Below are positions 6,421-13,520 of a stretch of 13,704 bases of DNA, piece after piece. The notes below the pieces were generated by a model. The model saw only the letters and a program-made list of their open reading frames with translations, had not been told where the DNA came from and made no database searches. Source of the stretch: an uncultured Bacteroides sp. (GTDB taxonomy: Bacteria > Bacteroidota > Bacteroidia > Bacteroidales > Bacteroidaceae); contig NZ_CAJLKP010000112.1 in NCBI RefSeq assembly GCF_905207245.1, forward strand, positions 1 through 13,704. Direction: 5' to 3'. How positions within the stretch are numbered: position 1 is the stretch's first letter; each line of letters starts with the position of its first letter. The translations under genes and the position numbers were made by a program.

Positions 6421-8504
6421 CTTCTCGTGACATAAAATACCTCTCGGGTGTGGGGCCACAACGTGCTTCAGTGCTTAATAAGGAATTGGGTATCTATTCT
6501 TTGCACGACCTATTATATTATTTCCCCTATAAATATGTGGATCGTAGTCGTATCTATTATATCCATGAGATTGACGGCACGATGCCTTATATTCAACTGA
6601 AAGGGAAAATTCTCAGTTTTGAAACGATTGGAGAAGGGCGGCAGCGACGTTTGGTTGCCCATTTCTCGGATAATACGGGAGTCGTGGACCTGGTTTGGTT
6701 CCAGGGAATTAAATTTCTTATTGGTAAGTATAAAGTAAATCAGGAATATATTGTATTTGGTAAACCCAGTGTGTTCAACGGACGAGTCAATATTGCCCAT
6801 CCGGATATTGACAATGCTTCGGAATTGAAACTTTCAACAATGGGGTTGCAGCCTTATTACAATACATCGGATAAGATGAAGCGGAGTTCTCTCAACTCTC
6901 ATGCCATTGAGAAAATGATGAGTGCTGTAGTACAGCAGCTTCGTGAACCACTGCCTGAGACGCTTTCTCCTGCCATACTGGCGGAACATCATCTGATGCC
7001 GTTGACAGATGCTTTGATGAATATCCATTTTCCTGCTAATCCGGAACTGCTTCGCAAAGCGCAGTATCGGCTGAAGTTTGAGGAACTCTTTTATGTGCAA
7101 CTGAATATCCTTCGCTATGCCAAGGACAGGCAACGGAAGTACCGGGGATATATCTTTGAAACAGTAGGAGAGATATTCAATACCTTCTATGCCAAAAATC
7201 TGCCTTTTGAATTGACCGGTGCTCAGAAGCGCGTGTTGAAAGAAATACGTCGTGATGTGGGTAGCGGTAAACAAATGAACCGTCTTTTGCAGGGCGATGT
7301 CGGTAGTGGGAAAACATTAGTGGCTTTGATGAGTATGTTGATGGCATTGGATAACGGTTATCAGGCTTGTATGATGGCCCCTACCGAAATTCTGGCTAAT
7401 CAGCATTATGAAACAATCCGTGAGTTTTTATATGGAATGGATATTCGTGTGGAGTTGCTGACTGGTTCCGTTAAAGGTAAAAAACGGGAGGCTATTCTTA
7501 CCGGCTTGTTGACGGGAGATGTACATATACTTATCGGTACCCATGCCGTAATAGAAGATACAGTGAACTTTTCTTCACTGGGGTTGGTTGTTATTGATGA
7601 ACAGCACCGTTTCGGTGTGGCACAACGTGCACGTTTGTGGACCAAGAATGTGCAGCCGCCTCATGTGTTAGTGATGACTGCTACTCCTATTCCACGTACG
7701 CTTGCTATGACTTTGTATGGTGATCTGGATGTCTCTGTCATTGATGAGCTGCCTCCGGGACGCAAACCTATCGTAACCATTCATAAGTATGATGCACATC
7801 GCGCAAGTTTGTATCAGTCTGTTCATAAGCAGCTTGCAGAAGGCAGGCAGGTTTATATTGTCTATCCCTTGATTAAGGAAAGCGAAAAGATAGACTTGAA
7901 GAATCTGGAAGAAGGTTATCTCCATGTATGTGAAGATTTCCCGGAATATAAAGTCTGTAAGGTGCATGGTAAGATGAAACCTGCTGAGAAAGATGCACAA
8001 ATGCAACTCTTTGCATCCGGTGAAGCGCAAATCATGGTAGCAACTACGGTTATAGAAGTCGGGGTGAATGTGCCGAATGCTTCTGTGATGATTATAGAGA
8101 ATGCCGAACGTTTCGGATTGTCACAGCTTCACCAGTTGCGGGGACGTGTAGGGCGTGGTGCAGAACAATCTTATTGTATTTTAGTGACCGGTTATAAATT
8201 GGTTGAAGAAACCCGGAAGCGGTTGGAAATCATGGTGCGGACTAATGATGGCTTTGAAATAGCCGAAGCTGACCTGAAATTGCGTGGTCCCGGTGATTTG
8301 GAAGGTACGCAGCAAAGTGGTGTCGCTTTTGATCTGAAAATAGCCGATATTGCACGTGATGGGCAATTGCTGCAATATGTGCGTAATGTTGCAGAAGAAG
8401 TGGTAGATGTTGACCCGACAGGTGTTCGTCCGGAGAATGAAATCTTGTGGCGACAACTGAAAGCACTGCGGAAAACCAACGTTAACTGGGCTTCCATAAG
8501 TTGA
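6408..8504 (+). CDS. recG: ATP-dependent DNA helicase RecG
   Basis: RecG is a monomeric superfamily 2 helicase that reverses stalled replication forks and migrates Holliday junctions. The 698 residues match the usual length. The N-terminal wedge/OB-fold region spans about 1-170. Helicase motifs follow: GDVGSGKT (Walker A, 296-303), TGSVKG, GTHAVIED, the DEQH box at 397-400 and MTATPIPRTLA at 423-433. After these come VHGKMKPAEK, ATTVIEVGVNVPNA and QLHQLRGRVGRG. The last parts are the motifs V-VI and TRG region typical of RecG. The ATG at 6408 lies inside ispD, a 13-nt overlap that suggests coupled translation. It is probably the last gene of the pdxJ operon. All catalytic motifs are intact. 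Confidence 0.97.
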   Translation: MFDLASRDIKYLSGVGPQRASVLNKELGIYSLHDLLYYFPYKYVDRSRIYYIHEIDGTMPYIQLKGKILSFETIGEGRQRRLVAHFSDNTGVVDLVWFQGIKFLIGKYKVNQEYIVFGKPSVFNGRVNIAHPDIDNASELKLSTMGLQPYYNTSDKMKRSSLNSHAIEKMMSAVVQQLREPLPETLSPAILAEHHLMPLTDALMNIHFPANPELLRKAQYRLKFEELFYVQLNILRYAKDRQRKYRGYIFETVGEIFNTFYAKNLPFELTGAQKRVLKEIRRDVGSGKQMNRLLQGDVGSGKTLVALMSMLMALDNGYQACMMAPTEILANQHYETIREFLYGMDIRVELLTGSVKGKKREAILTGLLTGDVHILIGTHAVIEDTVNFSSLGLVVIDEQHRFGVAQRARLWTKNVQPPHVLVMTATPIPRTLAMTLYGDLDVSVIDELPPGRKPIVTIHKYDAHRASLYQSVHKQLAEGRQVYIVYPLIKESEKIDLKNLEEGYLHVCEDFPEYKVCKVHGKMKPAEKDAQMQLFASGEAQIMVATTVIEVGVNVPNASVMIIENAERFGLSQLHQLRGRVGRGAEQSYCILVTGYKLVEETRKRLEIMVRTNDGFEIAEADLKLRGPGDLEGTQQSGVAFDLKIADIARDGQLLQYVRNVAEEVVDVDPTGVRPENEILWRQLKALRKTNVNWASIS

Positions 8505-8775
8505 ATAACGGTTAAACATACGCTTTATTTGCAGTTTTATGTTGTAAAACATATTAGCTCTTATCTTTCCGAGTAATAGGGGGTTACGAGCGTTTTGGCA
8601 ACTTCTCTTTTCATTCCTTTCCGAAAAAATAGTTAAGGATTGACTTCTCATTTAAAGAAGAAATACTACCTTTGGGAGAATTTTTAAAATAAATCTGGAT
8701 ATTCGGTGACGGACAAGAGGTGTTGATGACTAGAGGTGCGTGTCAACGGATATTAAAAACGAATGACGAAACGGA
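8505..8775. other. Intergenic region between recG and the M23 peptidase gene
   Basis: This 271-bp gap contains a small palindrome at 8538-8553 (TATGTT, loop GTAA, AACATA) that is too weak and lacks a T-run to be called a terminator. It also holds the M23 promoter at 8667-8674 and a leader of about 95 nt with a candidate short ORF. I see no other gene. Confidence 0.6.
8667..8674 (+). promoter_or_regulatory. Promoter of the M23 peptidase gene (-7 element)
   Basis: TACCTTTG matches TAnnTTTG exactly. A TTGAC at 8640-8644 lies slightly further upstream than the ideal spacing for a -33 element. Transcription from about 8680 would give a leader of roughly 95 nt. Confidence 0.65.
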
Positions 8776-8779
8776 ATGA
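8726..8779 (+). CDS. Candidate 17-codon leader peptide ORF
   Basis: An ATG at 8726 opens a 17-codon frame, peptide MTRGACQRILKTNDETE, ending in TGA at 8777-8779. The stop overlaps the M23 peptidase ATG as ATGA, the classic arrangement for coupled translation. AAGAGG at 8715-8720 lies 5 nt before its ATG, a better ribosome site than the M23 gene itself has. No family is recognised. It may be chance, since a frame this short is common; the overlap plus the Shine-Dalgarno site is what makes it worth listing. Confidence 0.3.
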   Translation: MTRGACQRILKTNDETE

Positions 8780-9648
8780 ATTTCAATTGCATTAAAACAA
8801 TTCTAATAGCTGCGACGGCAATGGTCAGTCTGAATTCTTTCTCTCAGGACCTGATTGCGCGCCAAGCCCCTATCGACAGAAAACTCAAGAGTGTTGACTC
8901 TCTGGCTTTACAGAAGCAGATACGTGCGGAGCAATCCGCCTATCCCGGTTTAAGTTTGTATCCTACTTGGAATAATGAATATGTACAAGCTTATGGAGAT
9001 GCTATTGTGCCGGAAAGTTATAAAGTCGATTTAACCGGCTTTTGTATGCCTACTACGCATACGAAGATTACCGATGTGTTCGGCTATCGTCCCAGAAGAC
9101 GCAGAATGCATTATGGATTGGATATTAAAGTATATGTAGGTGATACAATCCGTGCCGCTTTCGATGGCAAGATTCGCGTTGTTAAGAATCAGGGTCGCCG
9201 TGGATACGGTAAGTATATCGTTATTCGTCATGACAATGGACTGGAAACAGTTTACGGACACTTGTCCAAACAAATAGTAGAAATAAACCAATTAGTTAAA
9301 GCTGGAGAACCGATTGCTTTGGGTGGTAATACCGGACGTTCTACCGGTTCACATCTACATTTTGAAACCCGCTTCCTGGGAATTCCTATCAACCCCGCAT
9401 TAATGTTCGATTTTGAAAAGCAAGATATCGTTGCTGACCATTATACTTTCAACAAGACAAAATCGTCTAAGGGTACAACTGCGCGTAGCATGGCTTCCGG
9501 CGAAGGATTGTTCTATAAGGTGAAGAGTGGTGATACGTTGTCCAAGATTGCATCACGCCAAGGAGTGTCTATCGACAAGCTTTGCCAATTGAATCGCATT
9601 ACACGAAAAACAATTTTACGTCCGGGGCAAGTCTTGCGTTGTTCGTAA
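8776..9648 (+). CDS. Secreted M23 (LytM-type) endopeptidase with LysM domain
   Basis: This is a zinc endopeptidase that would cut peptide cross-links in peptidoglycan in the periplasm. The 290 residues start with a signal peptide (KTILIAATAMVSLNSFS, cleavage near 23). The peptidase domain is at about 85-210, and the C-terminal LysM domain at 247-288 (YKVKSGDTLSKIA to LRPGQVL) binds glycan. The active site looks complete: H112 and D116 in HYGLD, H162 in YGHLS, and H193/H195 in HLHFE. It should therefore be a working enzyme, not an EnvC/NlpD-type activator. The start is fixed by an in-frame stop at 8764-8766. It has its own promoter and terminator. It may act in cell separation or wall growth. 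Confidence 0.93.
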   Translation: MNFNCIKTILIAATAMVSLNSFSQDLIARQAPIDRKLKSVDSLALQKQIRAEQSAYPGLSLYPTWNNEYVQAYGDAIVPESYKVDLTGFCMPTTHTKITDVFGYRPRRRRMHYGLDIKVYVGDTIRAAFDGKIRVVKNQGRRGYGKYIVIRHDNGLETVYGHLSKQIVEINQLVKAGEPIALGGNTGRSTGSHLHFETRFLGIPINPALMFDFEKQDIVADHYTFNKTKSSKGTTARSMASGEGLFYKVKSGDTLSKIASRQGVSIDKLCQLNRITRKTILRPGQVLRCS

Positions 9649-9668
9649 AGATATAGATAACCTTATAA

Positions 9669-9719
9669 AGAAGGGGGCACTTTAATATAATTTAGAGTGC
9701 CCTCTTTTCTTTTTTCTTT
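9669..9719 (+). terminator. Terminator after the M23 peptidase gene
   Basis: GGGCACT at 9675-9681 pairs with AGTGCCC at 9696-9702, with flanking A/G and T/C runs that extend the stem imperfectly. The 3' side continues into a long T-rich tract (TCTTTTCTTTTTTC), as in a factor-independent terminator. The T tract overlaps the -33 region of the next promoter. Confidence 0.85.
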
Positions 9720-9736
9720 AATTATTCCTACCTTTG
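9706..9736 (+). promoter_or_regulatory. Promoter of the DUF1599-doxX-tpiA gene cluster
   Basis: TACCTTTG at 9729-9736 matches TAnnTTTG exactly. TTTC at 9706-9709 lies 19 bp upstream, in the place of the -33 element. It falls in the T tract of the upstream terminator. The start of transcription would be near 9743, about 20 nt before the ATG at 9765. Confidence 0.65.
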
Positions 9737-9764
9737 CCACGAAAAGCGAAATAGCTGTAAGGAA

Positions 9765-10307
9765 ATGAACGATACCAAGCAACAATTTGAACATGTCATT
9801 GCCATCTGTCGTGATTTGTTCTCCAAGAAACTACATGATTACGGTCCGGCGTGGCGCATTCTCCGTCCGGCTTCCGTGACTGACCAGATATTCATTAAGG
9901 CTAATCGTATCAGGAGTATCGAAACCAAAGGAGTAACGCTGGTGGATGAAGGAATACGTTCCGAGTTCATTGCGATTGTTAACTATGGCATTATCGGACT
10001 GATACAGTTGGAACTGGGATATGCGGAATCAGCAGATATGACGAATGAGCAAGCTATGGAGCTGTATGATAAATATGCCAAGACCTCGTTGGAGTTGATG
10101 CTTGCCAAGAACCATGACTATGATGAGGCGTGGCGCAGTATGCGCGTCAGTTCGTACACTGACTTGATATTGATGAAAATCTACCGTACCAAGCAAATTG
10201 AAAGTTTATCAGGTCAGACTTTGGTTTCGGAAGGGATAGATGCCAATTATATGGACATGATTAATTATTCCGTGTTTGGTTTGATTAAGATTGAATTTGG
10301 AGACTAA
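9765..10307 (+). CDS. DUF1599 protein with two tandem copies of the domain
   Basis: The 180 residues are two copies of one helical domain, about 9-86 and 102-179. Each copy runs: K-x-HDY-x-x-AW, then a Ser-x-TD segment, a Lys/Arg helix (IKANRIRSIE; MKIYRTKQIE), a V-x-EGI segment and NYxxxGLIxxExG. I recognise this as the DUF1599 family, also described as a nucleotide-modification-associated domain. No signal peptide or membrane segment is present, so it should be cytoplasmic. The biochemical role is unknown. The acidic-helix pattern (EGI, then D-x-x-NY) faintly resembles all-alpha NTP pyrophosphohydrolases of the MazG/dUTPase type, but that is only a visual impression. It is the first gene of the run that includes tpiA and folE, and its end overlaps the next gene. 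Confidence 0.85.
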   Translation: MNDTKQQFEHVIAICRDLFSKKLHDYGPAWRILRPASVTDQIFIKANRIRSIETKGVTLVDEGIRSEFIAIVNYGIIGLIQLELGYAESADMTNEQAMELYDKYAKTSLELMLAKNHDYDEAWRSMRVSSYTDLILMKIYRTKQIESLSGQTLVSEGIDANYMDMINYSVFGLIKIEFGD

Positions 10308-11583
10308 GCAAAAACATATAATCTGGAAAAGTTGGGTGAATGTATGTCGCTTTCTATTGGCGGCAGTGTTCATCTTTTCCGGTTTTGTGAAGGCTGTCGA
10401 CCCGTTGGGCTCTTTTTATAAGATTCAGGATTACCTGACTGCCTTCGGGATGGCTGCATGGTTTCCGACTTATCTGCAACTGTTGTTGGCTGTTGTATTG
10501 TCGGCGTTAGAGTTCTCTGTAGGTGTTTTCCTGTTCTTCGGTATACGGCGGAGGTTTGCTACGACTCTGGCATTGTTGCTGATGATTGTGATGACGCCAC
10601 TGACGTTTTATCTGGCTTTGGCAAATCCGGTATCTGATTGCGGATGTTTTGGTGATGCTTGGGTGTTGACAAACTGGGAGACGTTCGGTAAGAACATCGT
10701 ACTGCTGATTGCAGCGATAACTGTTTTCAAAGGCGGAAGGCAGATTATTCGCTTTATTACGGCAAAGATGGCATGGATGGTTTCCATGTATACGTTCTTG
10801 TTTGTTTTTGCACTTTCATTCTATTGTATCGGCAATCTGCCCATTCTGGATTTTCGTCCTTACAAGATAGGAAAGAATATTAAGGAAGGTATGGAGATAC
10901 CTGAGGGGGCAAAACCAAGTGTCTTCGAGAGCCGTTTCATTTTGGAGAAAGACGGAAAGCAACAGGAATTTGCACTGGATAATTATCCGGATAGCACATG
11001 GACGTTTGTTGAAACACGTACAGTGTTGAAGGAAAAGGGATATGAGCCTTCTATTCACGACTTCTCCATTATGAGCTTGGAAACGGGAGAGGACTTGACT
11101 GATAGTATTTTAGCGGACAAAGGATATACATTCCTGCTGGTAGCCCATCGTATAGAAGAGGCTGACGACAGTAATATAGACCTTATTAACGAAATCTATG
11201 ATTACAGTGTGGAGCATGGTTATGGCTTTTATGCTCTGACATCTTCACCGGAAGAACAGATCGAATCATGGCGTGACAAGACCGGGGCGGAATATCCTTT
11301 CTGCCAGATGGATGACATTACCCTGAAAACGATAATCCGTTCTAATCCCGGATTGATGCTGATAAAAGAAGGCACCATCTTGAATAAGTGGAGTAACAAT
11401 CGCTTGCCGGATGAGTATGTACTGACGGATAGTTTGGATAAACTGGAACTCGGTCAGCAGAAGCAAGAGAGCGATTTGCGTACGATAGGGTATGTGCTCT
11501 TATGGTTTATCATCCCGTTGCTGATTGTTATTTGCGTTGACATCCTGGTTGTTAAACGCCGGGAGAAGAAGAAATTATATTAA
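10291..11583 (+). CDS. DoxX/MauE-like membrane protein with thioredoxin-like domain
   Basis: Up to 430 residues. Segments at about 19-35, 60-85, 88-110 and 132-148 form a DoxX/MauE-type four-helix unit with FIFSGFVKAVDPLG and the Cys motif DCGCFGD at 116-121. A fifth helix at 162-181 leads to a soluble region at 185-395. Part of it (about 278-370, ending SNPGLMLIKEGTILNKW) looks like a thioredoxin fold without a CxxC pair. A last helix at 399-422 is followed by a basic tail. I recall a Bacteroides family (BT_3928-like) of this kind next to tpiA. MauE-type proteins are tied to disulfide chemistry, so a redox role is inferred, not shown. There is no ATG: TTG at 10291 or 10297, both inside the DUF1599 gene, or GTG at 10336 are the candidate starts. 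Confidence 0.8.
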   Translation: MNLETKQKHIIWKSWVNVCRFLLAAVFIFSGFVKAVDPLGSFYKIQDYLTAFGMAAWFPTYLQLLLAVVLSALEFSVGVFLFFGIRRRFATTLALLLMIVMTPLTFYLALANPVSDCGCFGDAWVLTNWETFGKNIVLLIAAITVFKGGRQIIRFITAKMAWMVSMYTFLFVFALSFYCIGNLPILDFRPYKIGKNIKEGMEIPEGAKPSVFESRFILEKDGKQQEFALDNYPDSTWTFVETRTVLKEKGYEPSIHDFSIMSLETGEDLTDSILADKGYTFLLVAHRIEEADDSNIDLINEIYDYSVEHGYGFYALTSSPEEQIESWRDKTGAEYPFCQMDDITLKTIIRSNPGLMLIKEGTILNKWSNNRLPDEYVLTDSLDKLELGQQKQESDLRTIGYVLLWFIIPLLIVICVDILVVKRREKKKLY

Positions 11584-11605
11584 CCCTTTTAATAAATAAA
11601 ACAAA

Positions 11606-12361
11606 ATGAGAAAAAACATTGTTGCAGGAAACTGGAAAATGAACAAAACCCTTCAGGAGGGTATTGCTCTTGCAAAAGAACTGAATGAAGTATTGGCTAA
11701 CGAAAAGCCTAACTGTGATGTAATCATCTGTACTCCTTTTATCCACTTGGCATCGGTTACTCCGTTGGTAGACCCCGCTAAGATTGGCGTAGGTGCTGAA
11801 AACTGTGCTGACAAAGAATCAGGTGCTTACACTGGTGAAGTTTCAGCTGCCATGGTTGCTTCTACAGGTGCTAAATATATAATCCTGGGTCACTCAGAAC
11901 GTCGTGCTTACTATGGCGAGACAGTTGCCATCCTGGAAGAAAAAGTAAAATTGGCTTTGGCTAACGGTTTGACTCCGATCTTCTGTATCGGTGAAGTGCT
12001 GGAAGAACGCGAAGCTAACAAGCAGAATGAAGTAGTTGCCGCTCAGTTGGCTTCTGTATTCTCTCTGTCTGCTGAAGATTTTTCTAAGATCGTATTGGCT
12101 TACGAACCGGTTTGGGCTATCGGTACAGGTAAAACTGCTACTCCCGACCAGGCTCAGGAAATCCACGCTTTCATCCGTTCGTTAGTTGCTGACAAGTACG
12201 GTAAGGAAGTTGCTGACAACTGCTCTATCCTTTACGGTGGTAGTGCCAAACCGTCTAACGCTAAGGAATTGTTCGCTAATCCTGACGTTGATGGTGGCTT
12301 GATTGGTGGTGCAGCTCTGAAGGTTGCTGACTTCAAGGGTATCATTGATGCCTTTAACTAA
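11606..12361 (+). CDS. tpiA: Triosephosphate isomerase
   Basis: TpiA interconverts dihydroxyacetone phosphate and glyceraldehyde 3-phosphate in glycolysis. It is a cytoplasmic (beta/alpha)8 barrel of 251 residues, as expected. Catalytic residues are all present: N9 and K11 in GNWKMN, H96 in ILGHSERR, and E167 in AYEPVWAIGTGKTA with the mobile loop that follows. The phosphate-binding ends LYGGSAKPSNA and GGLIGGAAL are intact. The ATG at 11606 lies 22 nt after the DoxX-like gene in an A-rich leader, with no separate promoter visible. Its codon choice is strongly biased to GCT, AAC, GAA and GGT, like mdh and unlike the two genes before it, which suggests much higher translation. Confidence 0.97.
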   Translation: MRKNIVAGNWKMNKTLQEGIALAKELNEVLANEKPNCDVIICTPFIHLASVTPLVDPAKIGVGAENCADKESGAYTGEVSAAMVASTGAKYIILGHSERRAYYGETVAILEEKVKLALANGLTPIFCIGEVLEEREANKQNEVVAAQLASVFSLSAEDFSKIVLAYEPVWAIGTGKTATPDQAQEIHAFIRSLVADKYGKEVADNCSILYGGSAKPSNAKELFANPDVDGGLIGGAALKVADFKGIIDAFN

Positions 12362-12384
12362 TTAAGTCAACAAGGAAAATAGAT

Positions 12385-12441
12385 ACAAGTTGACAAGGAG
12401 TGTATACCTTGTCAACTTGTTAACTAAAAAACTTGTCAACT
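12385..12441. repeat. Long inverted repeat plus 8-bp tandem repeat between tpiA and the SPOR gene
   Basis: ACAAGTTGACAAGG at 12385-12398 and its perfect reverse complement at 12407-12420 form a 14-bp stem with an 8-nt loop. The right arm is also the start of a series with 8-bp period: CTTGTCAA at 12408, CTTGTTAA at 12416, CTAAAAAA at 12424 and CTTGTCAA at 12432. There is no T-run after the stem on the plus strand, so it is not a standard terminator. A stem this strong could still slow polymerase or protect the tpiA mRNA end. Confidence 0.8.
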
Positions 12442-12460
12442 ATATAAAAAACATTATCTA

Positions 12461-12916
12461 ATGAAAAAGCTTGGTTTACTTTTAATTGCATGCTTTGCTT
12501 TCGCCGCTTTTGCTTCGGCGCAGAATAACATTGTGAAGAGTTTGGAACGCAATGTGCCGGGACAGGGTAAGGTAACCATCCATCAGGATGCCCGTATCGA
12601 GGCCTTGATAGGTCAGGAATATATCCCTACCGGGACGGATAACAGAGTGCTTAAGAGTCAGGGTTACCGCGTACAGGTGTATGCCGGAAACAATACCAGT
12701 AGAGCCAAGAACGAAGCTCACGCTGTGGGCTCACGAATCAAAGAGTATTTCCCGGAACTTTCTGTTTATACCTCTTTCAACTCTCCCCGCTGGCTGTGCC
12801 GTGTAGGAGACTTCCGCAGCATTGAAGAAGCGGACGCCATGATGCGCCAGTTGCGTGCTACAGGCGTATTCAAAGAAGTTTCTATTGTGAAAGAGCAGAT
12901 AAACATCCCCTTATAA
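12461..12916 (+). CDS. Secreted SPOR-domain protein
   Basis: The 151 residues begin with a clear signal peptide (KKLGLLLIACFAFAAFASA, cleavage after residue 20 before QNN). There is no lipobox Cys at the cleavage point, so the protein should be soluble in the periplasm. A SPOR domain fills about 68-146. It has the expected strand-helix-strand-helix pattern: GYRVQVYAGN, a helix rich in Ala/Lys, the YTSFNSPRWLCRVGDF strand, and a helix with EEADAMMRQLRATG. SPOR domains bind denuded glycan strands at division sites. With no catalytic domain, it probably marks or scaffolds wall sites. It sits between tpiA and folE with no functional link apparent. Confidence 0.9.
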   Translation: MKKLGLLLIACFAFAAFASAQNNIVKSLERNVPGQGKVTIHQDARIEALIGQEYIPTGTDNRVLKSQGYRVQVYAGNNTSRAKNEAHAVGSRIKEYFPELSVYTSFNSPRWLCRVGDFRSIEEADAMMRQLRATGVFKEVSIVKEQINIPL

Positions 12917-12926
12917 AAACTTACTC

Positions 12927-13520
12927 ATGTTAGGAAAAGAAGAAATCGTATCTCCTGCATTGGATGAACTGAAAGAACACTATCAGCGTATTATAACTTT
13001 ATTGGGCGAAGATGCCGAACGCGAAGGACTACTGAAAACCCCTGAACGTGTAGCAAAGGCTATGCAGAGTTTGACAAAGGGCTATTTCATGGACCCGCAT
13101 GAAGTGCTCCGCTCTGCCAAGTTTAAGGAAGAATACAGTCAGATGGTGATTGTGAAAGACATTGATTTTTTCTCACTTTGCGAACACCACATGCTTCCGT
13201 TCTACGGAAAAGCGCACGTGGCTTATATCCCCAACGGTTATATTACAGGGCTGAGCAAGATTGCCCGTGTAGTGGATATCTTTTCCCATCGCCTTCAGGT
13301 GCAGGAACGCATGACGCTCCAGATTAAAGAATGCATCCAGGAAACACTGAATCCCCTGGGCGTAATGGTGGTTGTGGAAGCCAAGCACATGTGTATGCAG
13401 ATGCGTGGGGTTGAAAAGCAGAATTCCATAACGACCACTTCCGATTTTACAGGTGCTTTCAATCAGGCAAAGACTCGTGAAGAGTTTATGAACCTCATTC
13501 GTCAGAATTCATTCACATAA
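12927..13520 (+). CDS. folE: GTP cyclohydrolase I
   Basis: FolE converts GTP to 7,8-dihydroneopterin triphosphate, the first step of folate (and other pterin or queuosine) synthesis. The 197 residues match the short bacterial form. Zinc and active-site residues are visible: C85, H87 and H88 in SLCEHHMLPF, and C156 in MCMQMRGVEKQNS. The conserved Gly-rich and Arg helix GLSKIARVVDIFSHRLQVQERMT is at 108-130. TTTSDFTGAF closes the core. The ATG at 12927 is 10 nt after the SPOR gene stop, so the two are co-transcribed. It is the last gene in the window. Confidence 0.96.
   Translation: MLGKEEIVSPALDELKEHYQRIITLLGEDAEREGLLKTPERVAKAMQSLTKGYFMDPHEVLRSAKFKEEYSQMVIVKDIDFFSLCEHHMLPFYGKAHVAYIPNGYITGLSKIARVVDIFSHRLQVQERMTLQIKECIQETLNPLGVMVVVEAKHMCMQMRGVEKQNSITTTSDFTGAFNQAKTREEFMNLIRQNSFT

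Noticed and set aside
8538..8553. Terminator after recG (TATGTT-GTAA-AACATA palindrome)
   Set aside because: Six A/T-rich pairs and no T-run on the 3' side; too weak to call.
12385..12425. Standard rho-independent terminator after tpiA
   Set aside because: The stem is strong but is followed by TAACTAAAAAAC and not by a T-run, and SPOR and folE follow without a visible promoter. I list it as a repeat.
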